Assembly (NCBI GenBank): GCA_041671545.1
Contig: JBAZBI010000001.1
Location: 1 to 64,000, forward strand
Direction: 5' to 3'
Length of the DNA stretch: 64,000 nucleotides
Origin: UBA1563 sp041671545
Lineage (GTDB): Bacteria > Bacteroidota > Ignavibacteria > Ignavibacteriales > Ignavibacteriaceae
A program made the position numbers and the translations under genes. Positions 45,496 to 53,780 of this stretch are shown piece by piece. Within the stretch, counting starts at the first letter, position 1; each line of letters begins with the position of its first letter. Below the pieces are notes generated by a model. It was not told the DNA's origin. It saw only the letters and a program-made list of their open reading frames with translations, and searched no databases.

Positions 45496-46302
45496 ATGAA
45501 AAAAGCACTTTATATTCAGTTCATTTTCCAACTCATACTTGCCTCTTCTATTTACTCACAGGTGAATTTTGACGAAGCCAATTCGACAAGGATATTTATT
45601 AAGCCGAGTAATAGAGAAATTAATGGTCGAGTCGTCGCCGTTGCTTCATATGGATTAATTTTGGAGAAGGATGAAACCATTAATTATAAAGTAATTTCAA
45701 GAATAGTAACGGATAATGAAAAATTACTTGATGCTGTTTTAACTTTCGTTTCGAATTCTGCAAAATCCATTGACGGCAATGAATACATTCTTGAAATGAA
45801 AGAAGCCGTATCTCCAAAACCTGTGGCCACCGACGGCAAAATTTTGCAGGATCAAGTATGTATGTTTAATGTTTTGGTTAGTAAAACAGAAAAAGTCGGG
45901 ATGACGTTTAATTTTTCACCAAGAATGTTCAATAATATTTACTTCCAGATCGGTTTCTCAACAGGAAGTTATTCTGGTGGTAATGCCTATAGTGTTTCAA
46001 ATGCATCCGCTGCAATAGGGAAAAAAACTCAAGTAACTTCCGGTGGTGAAGTATTGATGGCAATAGGTGTTTGTGAGAAAGTACTCAATATTTCTTCAAG
46101 GAAACATATCATTGATCCTGCATACAAAAACGATACAAAAACTTTAGCGTTTCTTGAACTTTTATACAGAATACAACCATCCAATGACTGGGTGACTTTT
46201 TCGTTAGGGACAAAATATTTTTTATCAAATGTCTCCGTTTTTGAAGATGATTCAAATATCAGCCTTAGTTTAGGAGTAGGTATAAATTTCAGTGCGCTAT
46301 GA
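45496..46302 (+). CDS. Secreted protein of unknown function
   Basis: A 268-residue exported protein (signal peptide 1-21). The first half (25-90, NREINGRVVAVASYGLILEKDETINYKVISRIV) reads like a small beta domain that handles a repeated 'setting' value and the second half (150-268) looks like barrel strands ending in SLGVGINFSAL. No family recognised. The upstream gene is 44 bases away on the same strand, so the two may be co-transcribed. Confidence 0.6.
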   Translation: MKKALYIQFIFQLILASSIYSQVNFDEANSTRIFIKPSNREINGRVVAVASYGLILEKDETINYKVISRIVTDNEKLLDAVLTFVSNSAKSIDGNEYILEMKEAVSPKPVATDGKILQDQVCMFNVLVSKTEKVGMTFNFSPRMFNNIYFQIGFSTGSYSGGNAYSVSNASAAIGKKTQVTSGGEVLMAIGVCEKVLNISSRKHIIDPAYKNDTKTLAFLELLYRIQPSNDWVTFSLGTKYFLSNVSVFEDDSNISLSLGVGINFSAL

Positions 46303-46522
46303 ATTCCTTATCTTTAATTCTATCTTAGAAATATTACTCATGATCATTACCTTTTTAAAAGATGTGATTTTCTACAATATCGGATACTTTACAGTAAAGA
46401 TATTTTCTTATGGTAAGTACCCCCATAAACATGATTCAATTATAGGGGATAACTTTCTGGAAATTTTAGGTGCTTTAATTGCAGTGTTGATTGTCTCTTT
46501 TTTAGGTGTTGTATTATCGTAG
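46292..46522 (+). CDS. Small hydrophobic protein (uncertain)
   Basis: This ORF gives 76 residues from a GTG at 46292, or 60 from the ATG at 46340. It has two predicted membrane helices (about 30-45 and 58-74, LGALIAVLIVSFLGVVLS) joined by a charged loop YGKYPHKHDS. The GTG reading overlaps the previous gene by 11 bases; neither start has a clear ribosome site. No family recognised. It may be a real small membrane protein, but it could also be chance. Confidence 0.4.
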   Translation: MRYEFLIFNSILEILLMIITFLKDVIFYNIGYFTVKIFSYGKYPHKHDSIIGDNFLEILGALIAVLIVSFLGVVLS

Positions 46523-46574
46523 GATAAATAAATATTAGATTGAAAATTATCAGTATAATAATTCCGGAGAACCT

Positions 46575-47774
46575 TTGACCAAAATAATTCTCATCTCGTT
46601 TTTTTGTTTAGTTTTATCTTTCAATGCTTTGGGACAGCGTGTAGTTATTGATGCAATATATTTCCCAGATGGTTTAGTGCTTGAGAATTTAAGCAGTTTT
46701 GGATTCGTACAGAATAGCAATTACGCCATCGAAAACATTTCAAGTTCCAATCCGGCATCACTTATAAATTTTGATAGTGCCTTAGTCGGCATTTCTTATC
46801 AATACGTTTCTACACAAAATCCCGGTGGACAGGGTGACATTATGCATAATCGTGCCTATCCGCTTCTTCCACAATCTCTTGGTGCAGTTTATCCTATAAA
46901 CAATTTCCGAATCGGAATCGGAATCAGTCAACGTTATAATTCACTTTTGGATTTTGGAGAAATACGTATTACATCTGTTGAAAATCCTTATGGAATTGGA
47001 CAATCTTATACACCAAAGTTTGAAACATTGATAATTGGTTTTTCTAATCTTTATTCATACTCTCTTCCATCACTTTTTTATAAAGATGATGTTTTGAGTC
47101 TCGGTTTTCAATTCAACTTAGATCGAATGGACTATAATTCAAAGTTTATACAGACAGAGGGAACTTCGGGAGGATTTTCTACGAGTTATAGTTTCGGTCT
47201 CCACTATAAATCTGACAAAAGTTTACACCCCGGTTTGTTTGAGATCGGTTTCTTCTATGAGAAAGGTTCTTTATTTAAAAAAGAAATGAAATTTAATTAT
47301 AAGAGTTCATTACAACTTTACAAGCTAAATTCGGATTCATCACATCCTCTATTTCCTGTTTTGGATTCACCTACTTGGTCTGTGATTGCTAAAACACCCG
47401 ACAAACTGAATTATGGTTTTATTTATTCACCTGAAAGCAGACTCCATTTCTCTCTTAATTCCCGCACTGTTTATTGGAACAAGGGCAACGAAAATTGGAA
47501 GAACTGTTCCGAGTTTTCTTGCTCAGTTCTTTTTGATTATTCCCCAACCACCCGGTTTTCATTTGGATTATTTTCTTCCATTCCTAGAGTTGAAGACAAC
47601 AATTACAACTCACAAGAAATAAATGAAAAGCAGAAAGTAGTGTACGCAACAATTGGACTGCATCTTGAAACAAATAATTTTATTTATGATATTTCTCTCG
47701 CTGACAGCCATATCTATTCCGGTTTATGGAGAAGACACACCATTCTCAAAAGTGCTGTTGCGATTAAGTTATGA
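46575..47774 (+). CDS. Outer-membrane protein, FadL-like barrel (tandem paralogue 1)
   Basis: A 399-residue exported protein (signal peptide 1-20). After it come LVLENLSSFGF and NISSSNPASLINFDSALVG (about 30-70), where SNPASL corresponds to the NPA/plug motif of FadL/PorV-like barrels; the rest is alternating strands ending in SAVAIKL. The start codon is TTG, preceded by CCGGAG. The next gene is a 399-residue paralogue with the same TTG and identical leader, so a tandem duplication is clear. Function unknown; probably uptake or display of a hydrophobic substrate. Confidence 0.7.
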   Translation: MTKIILISFFCLVLSFNALGQRVVIDAIYFPDGLVLENLSSFGFVQNSNYAIENISSSNPASLINFDSALVGISYQYVSTQNPGGQGDIMHNRAYPLLPQSLGAVYPINNFRIGIGISQRYNSLLDFGEIRITSVENPYGIGQSYTPKFETLIIGFSNLYSYSLPSLFYKDDVLSLGFQFNLDRMDYNSKFIQTEGTSGGFSTSYSFGLHYKSDKSLHPGLFEIGFFYEKGSLFKKEMKFNYKSSLQLYKLNSDSSHPLFPVLDSPTWSVIAKTPDKLNYGFIYSPESRLHFSLNSRTVYWNKGNENWKNCSEFSCSVLFDYSPTTRFSFGLFSSIPRVEDNNYNSQEINEKQKVVYATIGLHLETNNFIYDISLADSHIYSGLWRRHTILKSAVAIKL

Positions 47775-47837
47775 TAGTAGCTCAAACTTGCATTCAGTTT
47801 ATCTTAAAATTATTAGACTAATAATTCCGGAGAACCT

Positions 47838-49037
47838 TTGGATAAAATATTACCCATCTTGTTTTTTTGTTTGATCAGTTCTTTAAATATCTTCGGACAA
47901 CGTTCGGAAGTTCAAGCACCGAATTTTCAACATGGTTTAGTTCTTGAGAATTTAAGTAGCCTTGGATTTGTTCAGAACAGTAACTATGCAATTGAAAATA
48001 TTTCAAGTTCAAATCCGGCATCGCTTGCAAATTTTGATAGCGCCTTGGTAGGCATTTCTTATCAATACGTTTCAACACAAAATCCCGGGTGGCAGGGCGA
48101 CATTATGCATAAGCGCGCCTATCCATTCCTTCCACAATCTGTCGGAGCGATTTATCCTTTAGATAATTTGAGAATTGGAATAGGAATTAGTCAGAGATAC
48201 AATTCGTTATTAAATTCTGGAGAAATGAGAGTTACAACAATTGCTCAGCCGGATGGGACCGGAGAAACTTTTACTGCAACAGATAAAACGTTGGTAATTG
48301 CATTCTCAAATCTATATTCATACTCGTTCCCATCCCTTTTCCACAAGAATGATCTATTGAGTTTTGGGTTGCAATTTAATTTGGATAGGATGGACTACCT
48401 TGCAAAAATTTGGTATGCGGAAGGAAAAGCCGGCGGAATTAAAACAAGTTTCTCCATTGGTCTCCACTACAAATTTGAAAAAAGATTACATCCGGGATTG
48501 TTTGAAATTGGTTTCTTCTTTGAAAAAGGTTCTTCATTTAAAGAAGAAATAAAAACGAATAATGTATCAAACCTTGTCCTAGTTGATGTAGAAATAGATA
48601 CTTCACAACATCTAAATCCTGCAATATTGCCACGGATTTTTGATTTGATCACGAAGACACCGGACAAGCTTAATTACGGATTTATTTATTCACCCGAAAG
48701 TATGCTTCACTTCTCCCTTAATTCTCGCACGGTTTATTGGAACAAGATTCACAGTGAGTGGCAGAACTGTTCGGAATTCTCATGTTCTGTAATTTTTGAT
48801 TATTCCAAAACTGCGCGGTTTTCGTTCGGTTTGCTTTCCTCTAATCCTCAAATTACAAACAACAGATTTTATTCTCAGGATGCCAATGAGAACATGAAAG
48901 CAATTTATGTTACCTTCGGATTACATATTGAAAGACATCGATACATTTACGATCTTTCTCTCGCAGATAGCCACAACTATTCCGGCGCCTGGCGAAAACA
49001 TACAATTCTTAAAGGTGCAATTGCAGTAAAATTATGA
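47838..49037 (+). CDS. Outer-membrane protein, FadL-like barrel (tandem paralogue 2)
   Basis: The second of two adjacent 399-residue genes. It shares long blocks with the first, such as SNYAIENISSSNPASL and DSALVGISYQYVSTQNPG, and matches to the C terminus SLADSHNYSGAWRKHTILKG. The start is again TTG with ATTCCGGAGAACC in front, the same string as before paralogue 1. The middle (about 135-250) has diverged most, as expected for surface-exposed loops. It is followed by the 27-bp palindrome at 49058. Confidence 0.7.
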   Translation: MDKILPILFFCLISSLNIFGQRSEVQAPNFQHGLVLENLSSLGFVQNSNYAIENISSSNPASLANFDSALVGISYQYVSTQNPGWQGDIMHKRAYPFLPQSVGAIYPLDNLRIGIGISQRYNSLLNSGEMRVTTIAQPDGTGETFTATDKTLVIAFSNLYSYSFPSLFHKNDLLSFGLQFNLDRMDYLAKIWYAEGKAGGIKTSFSIGLHYKFEKRLHPGLFEIGFFFEKGSSFKEEIKTNNVSNLVLVDVEIDTSQHLNPAILPRIFDLITKTPDKLNYGFIYSPESMLHFSLNSRTVYWNKIHSEWQNCSEFSCSVIFDYSKTARFSFGLLSSNPQITNNRFYSQDANENMKAIYVTFGLHIERHRYIYDLSLADSHNYSGAWRKHTILKGAIAVKL

Positions 49038-49057
49038 GAATTAAGTGAGTTGAAATT

Positions 49058-49084
49058 GTATCACAGAATAGTATTCTGTGATAC
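49058..49084. repeat. 27-bp palindrome, copy 2 (perfect)
   Basis: GTATCACAGAATA (49058-49070), single G centre, TATTCTGTGATAC (49072-49084): a 13-base perfect inverted repeat. It lies between the FadL-like paralogue and the DinB-like gene, 47 bases before the latter. The related copy is at 42866-42892. It could be an operator, a rho-independent stem without a T run, or a mobile palindrome. Confidence 0.75.
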
Positions 49085-49130
49085 GGTGGTATTTTATAGA
49101 TGATGAGTTAGTATTTAAAATGGAGATTTT

Positions 49131-49607
49131 ATGAACACAAATGATTTAATAAACTACAAATACAACGGCGCTCGTTCGATGGTTTTATTGCACGAGAAAT
49201 ATTTAACTTCCCTTTTACAAACCTGGCAGGAAGCAAAGAGATTAAATATCAAACTGCCCGAAACCGATGATGAGGATTATGAATCGTTGGAAACTCTGCT
49301 GAGACACATTTTACGAGCTGCCGGTAGATACATGATCTGGATGTGTGACAAATTGAACCTTCCCGATCCGGGAATTGAACCGGCGCCGGAACCGGATAAT
49401 ATTGAAAGAGAAGCAGATAAGTATCTGGTGCATCTTCTTACTAAATGGCGAACTCCGTTGGCAGAAGTTGAAGAAGATAAATTTATGTCTTCAACTTACA
49501 CTTCCCGTTGGGGAGTAGAATATTGCATCGATGCAATGCTTGAACATGCAGTAATGCATCCTATCCGGCATGAGTATCAATTGCGAAATTTAATAAACGG
49601 ATTGTAG
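49131..49607 (+). CDS. DinB-like family protein
   Basis: A 158-residue four-helix-bundle protein. The pattern LRHILRAAGRYMIWM (about 61-75) and EHAVMHPIRHEYQL (about 142-155), with histidines in the positions that bind a metal in DinB/YfiT enzymes, supports the call. The family includes thiol-dependent transferases and many proteins of unknown role. GGAG precedes the ATG. It is followed after 68 bases by a GreA-like gene, with an inverted repeat in between. Confidence 0.7.
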   Translation: MNTNDLINYKYNGARSMVLLHEKYLTSLLQTWQEAKRLNIKLPETDDEDYESLETLLRHILRAAGRYMIWMCDKLNLPDPGIEPAPEPDNIEREADKYLVHLLTKWRTPLAEVEEDKFMSSTYTSRWGVEYCIDAMLEHAVMHPIRHEYQLRNLINGL

Positions 49608-49627
49608 GTCGAAACTCCGTTTCGACC
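49607..49627. repeat. Short hairpin after the DinB-like gene
   Basis: GGTCGAAAC (49607-49615), loop TCC, GTTTCGACC (49619-49627): nine perfect pairs directly after the stop codon. A related weaker hairpin AGTCG...CGACT follows at about 49631-49652. No T run; it may stabilise the mRNA end or be a small dispersed palindrome. Confidence 0.5.
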
Positions 49628-49675
49628 AATAGTCGGTTCGGAGAATCGACTTACGGACATAATGTGATCTTATAA

Positions 49676-50143
49676 ATGAAAATTGAAAAACAACTTAAAA
49701 TAAAACAACAGCTTTATACCGAATGCGTAAACTATGTTGAATCAAAGATAGAGTTAATTACAACAGCCGTTAACGAATTGCAGCAAGCATCAAAGCTCGA
49801 AACGAAAAGCAGCATGGGCGATAAATACGAAACCGGAAGAGCTTCTATTCAACTTGAGATGGAAAAGTATGCTCAACAGTTAAACGAATTTACAAACTTG
49901 AAAAAAATCCTTTTTCAAATTAACGCTGATAAGCAATATGATTCAGTGCAGCCGGGCTGTTTAGTTTGTACGAACACCGGTAATTATTTTATTGCTATAA
50001 CCGCCGGAGAATTTGAGATTGAAGGAGTAAAGTATTTAACAATCTCTCTCACCTCCCCGTTCGGGAAAGAATTACACAAAAGAAAAACCGGAGATACTTT
50101 TTCCTTTAGAAATAAAGAGTTTAGGATTGAGTTGGTAATTTAA
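49676..50143 (+). CDS. GreA/GreB-like transcription elongation factor homologue
   Basis: A 155-residue protein with an N-terminal coiled coil (about 1-75) whose tip has SSMGDKYETGRA, acidic residues placed like those of the Gre/DksA catalytic tip, and a C-terminal FKBP-like domain (about 90-155, with ISLTSPFGKELHKRKTGDTF). The plan is that of Gre factors, which enter the RNA polymerase channel and trigger transcript cleavage. The sequence is a diverged form found in Bacteroidota, often mis-annotated. It ends just before an inverted repeat. Confidence 0.65.
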   Translation: MKIEKQLKIKQQLYTECVNYVESKIELITTAVNELQQASKLETKSSMGDKYETGRASIQLEMEKYAQQLNEFTNLKKILFQINADKQYDSVQPGCLVCTNTGNYFIAITAGEFEIEGVKYLTISLTSPFGKELHKRKTGDTFSFRNKEFRIELVI

Positions 50144-50153
50144 TCTGAACTGG

Positions 50154-50212
50154 TTCTCTGTGACTCTGTGGTAAATTTCTTTTCACTACTGAGTCACTCA
50201 GCCACAGAGAAA
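50154..50212. repeat. Inverted repeat with CTCTGTG motifs
   Basis: TTCTCTGTGACTCTGTGG (50154-50171) and CCACAGAGAA near 50202-50211 form an imperfect inverted repeat with repeated CTCTGTG units and a spacer that contains ACTGAGTCACTC. It lies just after the Gre-like stop codon. Similar CTCTGTG strings occur in many bacterial genomes, so it is a dispersed palindrome rather than a gene. Confidence 0.4.
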
Positions 50213-50235
50213 ATAAAGGTTTATTTATTTTCACA

Positions 50236-50311
50236 TTTGGCAATTTCCCAAAACATCTCTATGTTTTAATTAAAGAATAAGATCACTTTATTTCTTTGTC
50301 TAGATGATTTT
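50236..50311 (+). repeat. Dispersed leader repeat, copy R1
   Basis: The 32-base core runs from TTTGG at 50236 to ATGTTTT ending at 50267, containing two hairpins: TTTGG/CCAAA and AAAACAT-CTCT-ATGTTTT. The downstream tail (GATCACTTTATTTCT) matches the other copies to about 50311. It lies 72 bases before the next plus-strand gene. It also reads as a Bacteroidota-type promoter: TTTG, 20 bases, TATGTTTT. Confidence 0.75.
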
Positions 50312-50382
50312 GTTTTTATACAATGGGTTTTCACTCCCCTTTTGGGATTTTTAAATTATAAATAAATTTACTTATTAATTTT

Positions 50383-50718
50383 ATGAACAATCAATCACGC
50401 TTTATAAGAACGATCCTAATATCAACCTTTCTGCTGACAACTTTCTTCGGGGGATGTAAATCATCCATTGTTGACGATCCCGAAACATCTATAAGATTTT
50501 CAGTACCCCAAGATTCACATGTAAAGCTAACTATAGAAAATAGTTATAATACTCAGGTTGCAAAACTTGTGGACGAGAATAAAACAAGTGGACATTATAA
50601 TGTAAGTTTTAGTGCAAATGATTTAGCCGAAGGTGTATATTTTTATACTCTTGAACTGAAGGGGATTAATAATAATTTCTATTCAAAAACTACCAAAAAC
50701 ATGTTGTTAGTGAAATGA
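50383..50718 (+). CDS. Small lipoprotein consisting of a T9SS-type sorting-domain fold
   Basis: A 111-residue protein. Its signal peptide ends in FFGGC (lipidated C25). The rest (35-111: SIRFSVPQDSHVKLTI, AKLVDENKTSGHYNV, AEGVYFYTLELKG, TKNMLLVK) follows strand by strand the type A T9SS C-terminal domain normally found at the end of large cargo proteins such as the one at 2403. Here nothing precedes it but a lipid anchor. It overlaps the following barrel gene by 4 bases. It could be a cargo-like adaptor, an anchor for other CTDs, or a decayed cargo tail that gained a signal. Confidence 0.7.
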   Translation: MNNQSRFIRTILISTFLLTTFFGGCKSSIVDDPETSIRFSVPQDSHVKLTIENSYNTQVAKLVDENKTSGHYNVSFSANDLAEGVYFYTLELKGINNNFYSKTTKNMLLVK

Positions 50719-51368
50719 TGATAAAATATTTTTATACCATTAGCTTTTTTCTCTTCACCTTCACGTTATCCATAATTCATGCTCAAAATAAGGTCGATCT
50801 TCATTTTGGATATGGACATTACCTAAACAATTCTGAGAATTCAATGAAGTTAATGAGTGAAGAGAAATTCCGCTTTTATAACTTCTATGGTTTTACTTAT
50901 CAAAGAAATGATCTTTGGGGATACAATCTTATTCTTGATTATGACTATAATAAGATAATAAAGAATAACATCATAGAATTTGTTAGAACCGGTCCGGACA
51001 GTCCCGATCCACTCTTTTTCTTTAGTGGAGATATAACGCTTATCAATCATAATATTGATTTAGATATTGTTAAGAAATATGACCAATATTTTTCTTATGG
51101 ATTTGGTCCCTCTTTCGTAATTACAAATAGAATTCTGGATATACCGGATCATCTATATGACAAACTTGCTTCTTCCGGATTAGGTCTCAATGGTTTTATA
51201 GAACTTTCAGTTCCTCTTGATAAAGACGAACAATTCTTCTTTACTTCCAAGTTAAAAGTTAGATATACCTACTCAATATGGTTTGATAAAGGAATTCGGG
51301 ATCTCGATGACTATTATCAAGAATTCCTTACTGCTGAAATATTTGCCGGAGTTGGGTATGCTTTTTAG
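50715..51368 (+). CDS. Outer-membrane beta-barrel protein, unknown
   Basis: A 217-residue exported protein (signal peptide 1-23, IIHAQ) with beta-barrel-like strands (FGYGHYLNN, FYGFTYQRNDLWGYN, AEIFAGVGYAF at the C terminus). No family recognised. Its ATG overlaps the small sorting-domain lipoprotein by 4 bases, so the two are translationally coupled and probably work together. Codon use and style match neighbouring envelope genes. Confidence 0.65.
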   Translation: MMIKYFYTISFFLFTFTLSIIHAQNKVDLHFGYGHYLNNSENSMKLMSEEKFRFYNFYGFTYQRNDLWGYNLILDYDYNKIIKNNIIEFVRTGPDSPDPLFFFSGDITLINHNIDLDIVKKYDQYFSYGFGPSFVITNRILDIPDHLYDKLASSGLGLNGFIELSVPLDKDEQFFFTSKLKVRYTYSIWFDKGIRDLDDYYQEFLTAEIFAGVGYAF

Positions 51369-51413
51369 TAAATAACCTCCAAATAATTATAAACTGTTTT
51401 TAAAGAGTTAAAT

Positions 51414-52106
51414 ATGAAACCATTAATAATTACTTTGTTTGTTCTCCTCATCATCCAAACCAACAAGGCACAAAACTATATTCATTTGGGAGCTAATATC
51501 TCACCTTCCATTACATTCCCGGTAACTAATCCACAATCAACTAATTTAGATGCCTACTCTAATTTTTCCTATGGACTTAGCGGGCTTCTCTCTTTTAATG
51601 ATCGTTTATTTATCCGAACAGGTCTCAATTTTAATCAAAAAAGTTATTCAACTAAAAATATTCCTGATACCAGAGCAGTTCCAAATGATATAGACGGGAA
51701 TTCTGACATCATAAATGGAGGCAGGATAAACTACAATCAGATTAATACTTATAGCGATTATGAAACATTCCAATCGATTAATCTGCCCTTAACTTTAATG
51801 TATCTACCTTCGGAAGTTAAGAACACAAACCTGGTGTTTTCGGGTGGTATTGAAATCGGCTACTTGTTTAATGTTAGATATATTTGGGATCATAACAGCG
51901 GTGGACAAGATATTTACAACATAAAGCATAATCAGTTTATTGGTTCGATTAATTTGGGCTTAGGATTATACCAATCGATATTGAACAATTATACACTGGT
52001 TATTATTCCAAAATACTCCTATTCATTTTATCCGGATATGGGAAAAATCAAACTAAGCTTTCATTCAATTTATATTGATACAGAGTTTTATTTTCATCTG
52101 AATTAA
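51414..52106 (+). CDS. Outer-membrane beta-barrel protein, PorT/OMP_b-brl-like
   Basis: A 230-residue exported protein (signal peptide 1-19, NKAQ). Strands such as FSYGLSGLLSFNDRLFIRTGLNF (about 43-65, quoted by position), FQSINLPLTLMYLP and FSGGIEIGYLF are the pattern of the small outer-membrane barrels of Bacteroidota (PorT-like). It lies 45 bases after the preceding barrel gene on the same strand. Substrate unknown. Confidence 0.65.
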   Translation: MKPLIITLFVLLIIQTNKAQNYIHLGANISPSITFPVTNPQSTNLDAYSNFSYGLSGLLSFNDRLFIRTGLNFNQKSYSTKNIPDTRAVPNDIDGNSDIINGGRINYNQINTYSDYETFQSINLPLTLMYLPSEVKNTNLVFSGGIEIGYLFNVRYIWDHNSGGQDIYNIKHNQFIGSINLGLGLYQSILNNYTLVIIPKYSYSFYPDMGKIKLSFHSIYIDTEFYFHLN

Positions 52107-52126
52107 TGGTGCATTAGAATATTGTT

Positions 52127-52795
52127 ATGGTTCCCATGCGACACAAACGCAAATTATATTACCCTGTAGGGCTTCTGAGCCTTTCCATTTTACTTTTCTT
52201 ATTTGTCGTAGACACAATCAACGATTCTCTTGCCCATCTCCAAAGCACTATGGAAGTAAACTTATTTCCCGGAAATTACCGTGAGTATTTAGAACATAGA
52301 CGGGACTTTGATAATCTTGATATTCCTCCGAATGGGAATTGGAATATTTTCACGTTCACTGGTGATGAAAAAAGTAATGCTAAAGTTTTTGACTCTCTCT
52401 ATACTGCAATTAAACAATTTATCCTGAAAAGAGATTCACTAAGAAGTATTGAGATTCGTTTAGACAGAAAGATGCCTTACAGTCGTTTTGTACTTATTAT
52501 GGACATGTTGCCATTCGAAAATGTTTCCCAATTTAGTCTAATTGATTCAAGTATCTGGGTGCCCAGATTCCCCAGTTATAGAAAATCTCAATATGATGAA
52601 GTCAATGTGGGATCATTGGGCCACTGTGTGATGTTTTATCGCGAAGAAAAGATAAGATCAAAAAATGTGTTTGTACAGTGGGAAATGTACTTCCGGAATG
52701 CAGTAACAAAAATACCTTTACCTATATTGTTGGCATGGCTCGGCTTATTTTCCTTAAATATTGTACGCCTTGTAAAATGGCGCAAAGTAAAGTGA
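52127..52795 (+). CDS. Membrane protein of unknown function
   Basis: A 222-residue protein with one N-terminal helix (about 12-30, YPVGLLSLSILLFLFVVD), a soluble domain (45-185) and a C-terminal helix (about 193-212, IPLPILLAWLGLFSLNIV) with a basic end RLVKWRKVK. No family recognised. It is 20 bases after the barrel gene in the same series; a bitopic inner-membrane partner for an envelope module is possible. Confidence 0.6.
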   Translation: MVPMRHKRKLYYPVGLLSLSILLFLFVVDTINDSLAHLQSTMEVNLFPGNYREYLEHRRDFDNLDIPPNGNWNIFTFTGDEKSNAKVFDSLYTAIKQFILKRDSLRSIEIRLDRKMPYSRFVLIMDMLPFENVSQFSLIDSSIWVPRFPSYRKSQYDEVNVGSLGHCVMFYREEKIRSKNVFVQWEMYFRNAVTKIPLPILLAWLGLFSLNIVRLVKWRKVK

Positions 52796-52847
52796 TAGAC
52801 ATTAAGTTATTAACATAAAATTCAACATATACCTTCAATTCATAACA

Positions 52848-53501
52848 ATGAAGAATAAACAAATAGTATTCATTTATTTTGTTTTCTATGCGCTATTACT
52901 TTCCTCCACCGGAAGAGGCCAATCCGATAATTATGATGTCCATTATGGAAGTTTTGGCTATAATAATCATTTGGGTGTTCAACAAGCCGTGAATTTGGCT
53001 ACTGAAGGAGAAAACTATTCAAGTAGATATCTTCTTGAAATAAAAATGATACCTATTACATGGACAACAAATGATAAATTCAATGATCACAGAACCAATT
53101 TTGCGTTTCCTCTTTCGCCAGTTGTATTTGTGTTGCAGGGAATTATTTTTCGAAGATATCTTGAAACGATATCTCCTATTCTCTGGAAATTTCCACAGAT
53201 TATTTTAGGGAGCAATCATCATTTATTTTTTAACGATCTTTATGAAAAGGGAAACTATTTATCCCCTTATGGTTTTTCTGTTTTTTACAAAAATGATCTT
53301 GATTTTTTCACGTTTCAGTCTCATCATTGGATGAGTTTTTCTCCCGGTATTGGGATTAGTTACTTCCATAATTTTAAGAATGGTATTCCACCGTTACGTT
53401 TACAGCTTGGATATTGCAAAAACTATTCTTGGAACTCTTCCTCAATCATCAAAACTCCAACAATCTTTTTTGAAATTAGTGTGATTGGAAGAAATGATTG
53501 A
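52848..53501 (+). CDS. Secreted protein of unknown function
   Basis: A 217-residue exported protein (signal peptide 1-24, STGRGQ) rich in aromatic and polar residues (DVHYGSFGYNNHLGV, FSPGIGISYFHNF). It may be a small barrel or a lipocalin-like fold; no family recognised. It ends the module that begins with repeat R1 and is followed by repeat R2. Confidence 0.6.
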   Translation: MKNKQIVFIYFVFYALLLSSTGRGQSDNYDVHYGSFGYNNHLGVQQAVNLATEGENYSSRYLLEIKMIPITWTTNDKFNDHRTNFAFPLSPVVFVLQGIIFRRYLETISPILWKFPQIILGSNHHLFFNDLYEKGNYLSPYGFSVFYKNDLDFFTFQSHHWMSFSPGIGISYFHNFKNGIPPLRLQLGYCKNYSWNSSSIIKTPTIFFEISVIGRND

Positions 53502-53546
53502 AATCCAAAAAGTAAAAGTTGGAACCTTTGAGTTTAAAATTATCCG

Positions 53547-53640
53547 CTTCCCCATTTGGCAATTTCCCAAAACATTTCTATGTTTTACTTACAAATAAAC
53601 AAAGAATTAGGTGCCTTTATTACTGAGTTAGGATTTTATA
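53547..53640 (+). repeat. Dispersed leader repeat, copy R2
   Basis: The core is 53555-53586 with one substitution (TTTCT for CTCT in the hairpin loop). The upstream CTTCCCC and the 50-base tail (ACAAATAAACAA, AATTAGGTG, TTTATTACTGAGTTAG) match R5 almost base for base. It lies 141 bases before a decayed barrel gene. Confidence 0.85.
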
Positions 53641-53780
53641 GTACTGCATTTGTTTTGATGGACTTTTATCCAAACATTTTTATTTGCTCAAAGTTAAAAT
53701 CAATTTTTCATCTCCTTTTTTATTCGCTTTTATTTTCTTACTACAAGTAAAATACTTAATAATGCTATGCGTGAGGTAAA

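Noticed and set aside
53556..53750. 64-residue ORF in the gap before the decayed barrel gene
   Set aside because: It lies mostly inside repeat R2 and shows no ribosome site or homologous frame in the other copies.
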